Source of the DNA: Stercoripulliclostridium_A sp964480195
GTDB taxonomy: Bacteria > Bacillota > Clostridia > Christensenellales > DTU072
Direction of reading: 5' to 3'
Length of the DNA stretch: 53,151 bases
Assembly: GCA_964480195.1 (NCBI GenBank)
Contig: CAYZOJ010000004.1
Span: 1 to 53,151, forward strand
Shown here: positions 53,074-53,151 of the stretch, piece after piece
Layout of the letters: each line of letters opens with the position of its first letter
How positions within the stretch are numbered: the first letter of the stretch is position 1
Made by a program: the position numbers and the translations under genes
Notes under the pieces: model-generated
The model's input: only the letters and a program-made list of their open reading frames with translations
Told to the model about the DNA's origin: nothing
Database searches by the model: none

Positions 53074-53102
53074 TTAACAAGGCGCGCAATATTTGCTATA
53101 AT
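53074..53102 (+). promoter_or_regulatory. sigma-A promoter reading out of the window
   Basis: TTAACA (53074-53079), 17 bp, TATAAT (53097-53102), with GGCGCGC at the start of the spacer and TGC before the -10. The -35 is part of the palindrome TTGTTAACAA (53071-53080). The target lies beyond 53151. Confidence 0.75.
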
Positions 53103-53106
53103 ACAA

Positions 53107-53140
53107 GCGAGAAAACTTGCTCACAAGGGTTTTCGAGCGC
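53107..53140 (+). other. Possible structured 5' leader or small RNA
   Basis: Just after the promoter, GAAAAC (53111-53116) pairs with GTTTTC (53129-53134), and GCG pairs with CGC outside an unequal internal loop. It begins at the predicted transcript start. The window ends before any gene, so its identity is unknown. Confidence 0.3.
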
Positions 53141-53151
53141 CGTACTACAAC

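Overview
This window reads as a stretch of chromosome from an endospore-forming, low-to-moderate GC Bacillota, most likely a Clostridia lineage. The support is a complete set of sporulation loci (spoIIAA-spoIIAB-sigF, spoVAC-spoVAD-spoVAE, spoIIIAA to spoIIIAH, yunB, a pdaB-like deacetylase), GGAGG-type ribosome binding sites inside operons, and Clostridia-like gene order (miaB-mutS-mutL-miaA, efp-spoIIIA, frr-uppS-cdsA-dxr-rseP-ispG-polC). The InlB/BspA-type surface lipoprotein suggests an uncultured gut lineage (possibly Christensenellales-like), but that placement is inference. No phage, insertion sequence, CRISPR array, tRNA or rRNA was seen. No gene-free stretch exceeds 300 bases.

Layout, mostly on the minus strand and so read right to left. 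53.0-51.5 kb: spoIIA operon with sigF, then a small ORF and spoVACDE. 49.5-47.8 kb: pepP-efp. 47.75-43.1 kb: spoIIIA operon. 43.0-36.0 kb: frr-uppS-cdsA-dxr-rseP-ispG followed by a PolC-derived protein with no polymerase and a large repeat lipoprotein. 32.4-29.9 kb: pdaB-like, tandem-OB SSB, yggS, sepF. 29.8-28.3 kb: lspA-rluD. 28.25-19.3 kb: rimP-nusA-rnpM-L7Ae-infB-rbfA-nrnA-truB-ribF-endonuclease IV family. 18.5-10.4 kb: pheS-pheT-mutS2-cysteine desulfurase-thiI. 8.2-0.1 kb: miaB-mutS-mutL-miaA-ynbB. Only two genes are on the plus strand, a class A penicillin-binding protein (8.25-10.4 kb) and yunB (18.6-19.3 kb). Both probably belong to the sporulation programme and both converge on a minus-strand operon with almost no intergenic space.

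The genes fall into three functional groups: translation and RNA maturation, DNA mismatch repair and replication fidelity, and the envelope/isoprenoid and sporulation programme. The first gene of each operon often lacks a Shine-Dalgarno site, while most genes inside operons carry strong ones.

The most unusual signals are these. (1) A 511-residue PolC derivative at the canonical polC locus keeps the N-terminal, OB and proofreading exonuclease domains, has lost the PHP and polymerase domains, and carries a possible sliding-clamp motif. (2) Five predicted sigma-A promoters have an alternating GCGCGC tract in the -35/-10 spacer; the four with a visible gene all drive translation-related genes. 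(3) Several promoters have a -10 box ending 6-7 nt before the start codon, predicting leaderless mRNAs. (4) UppS and SpoIIAA carry substitutions at normally conserved functional residues. (5) An unannotated 27-codon ORF lies between sigF and spoVAC.
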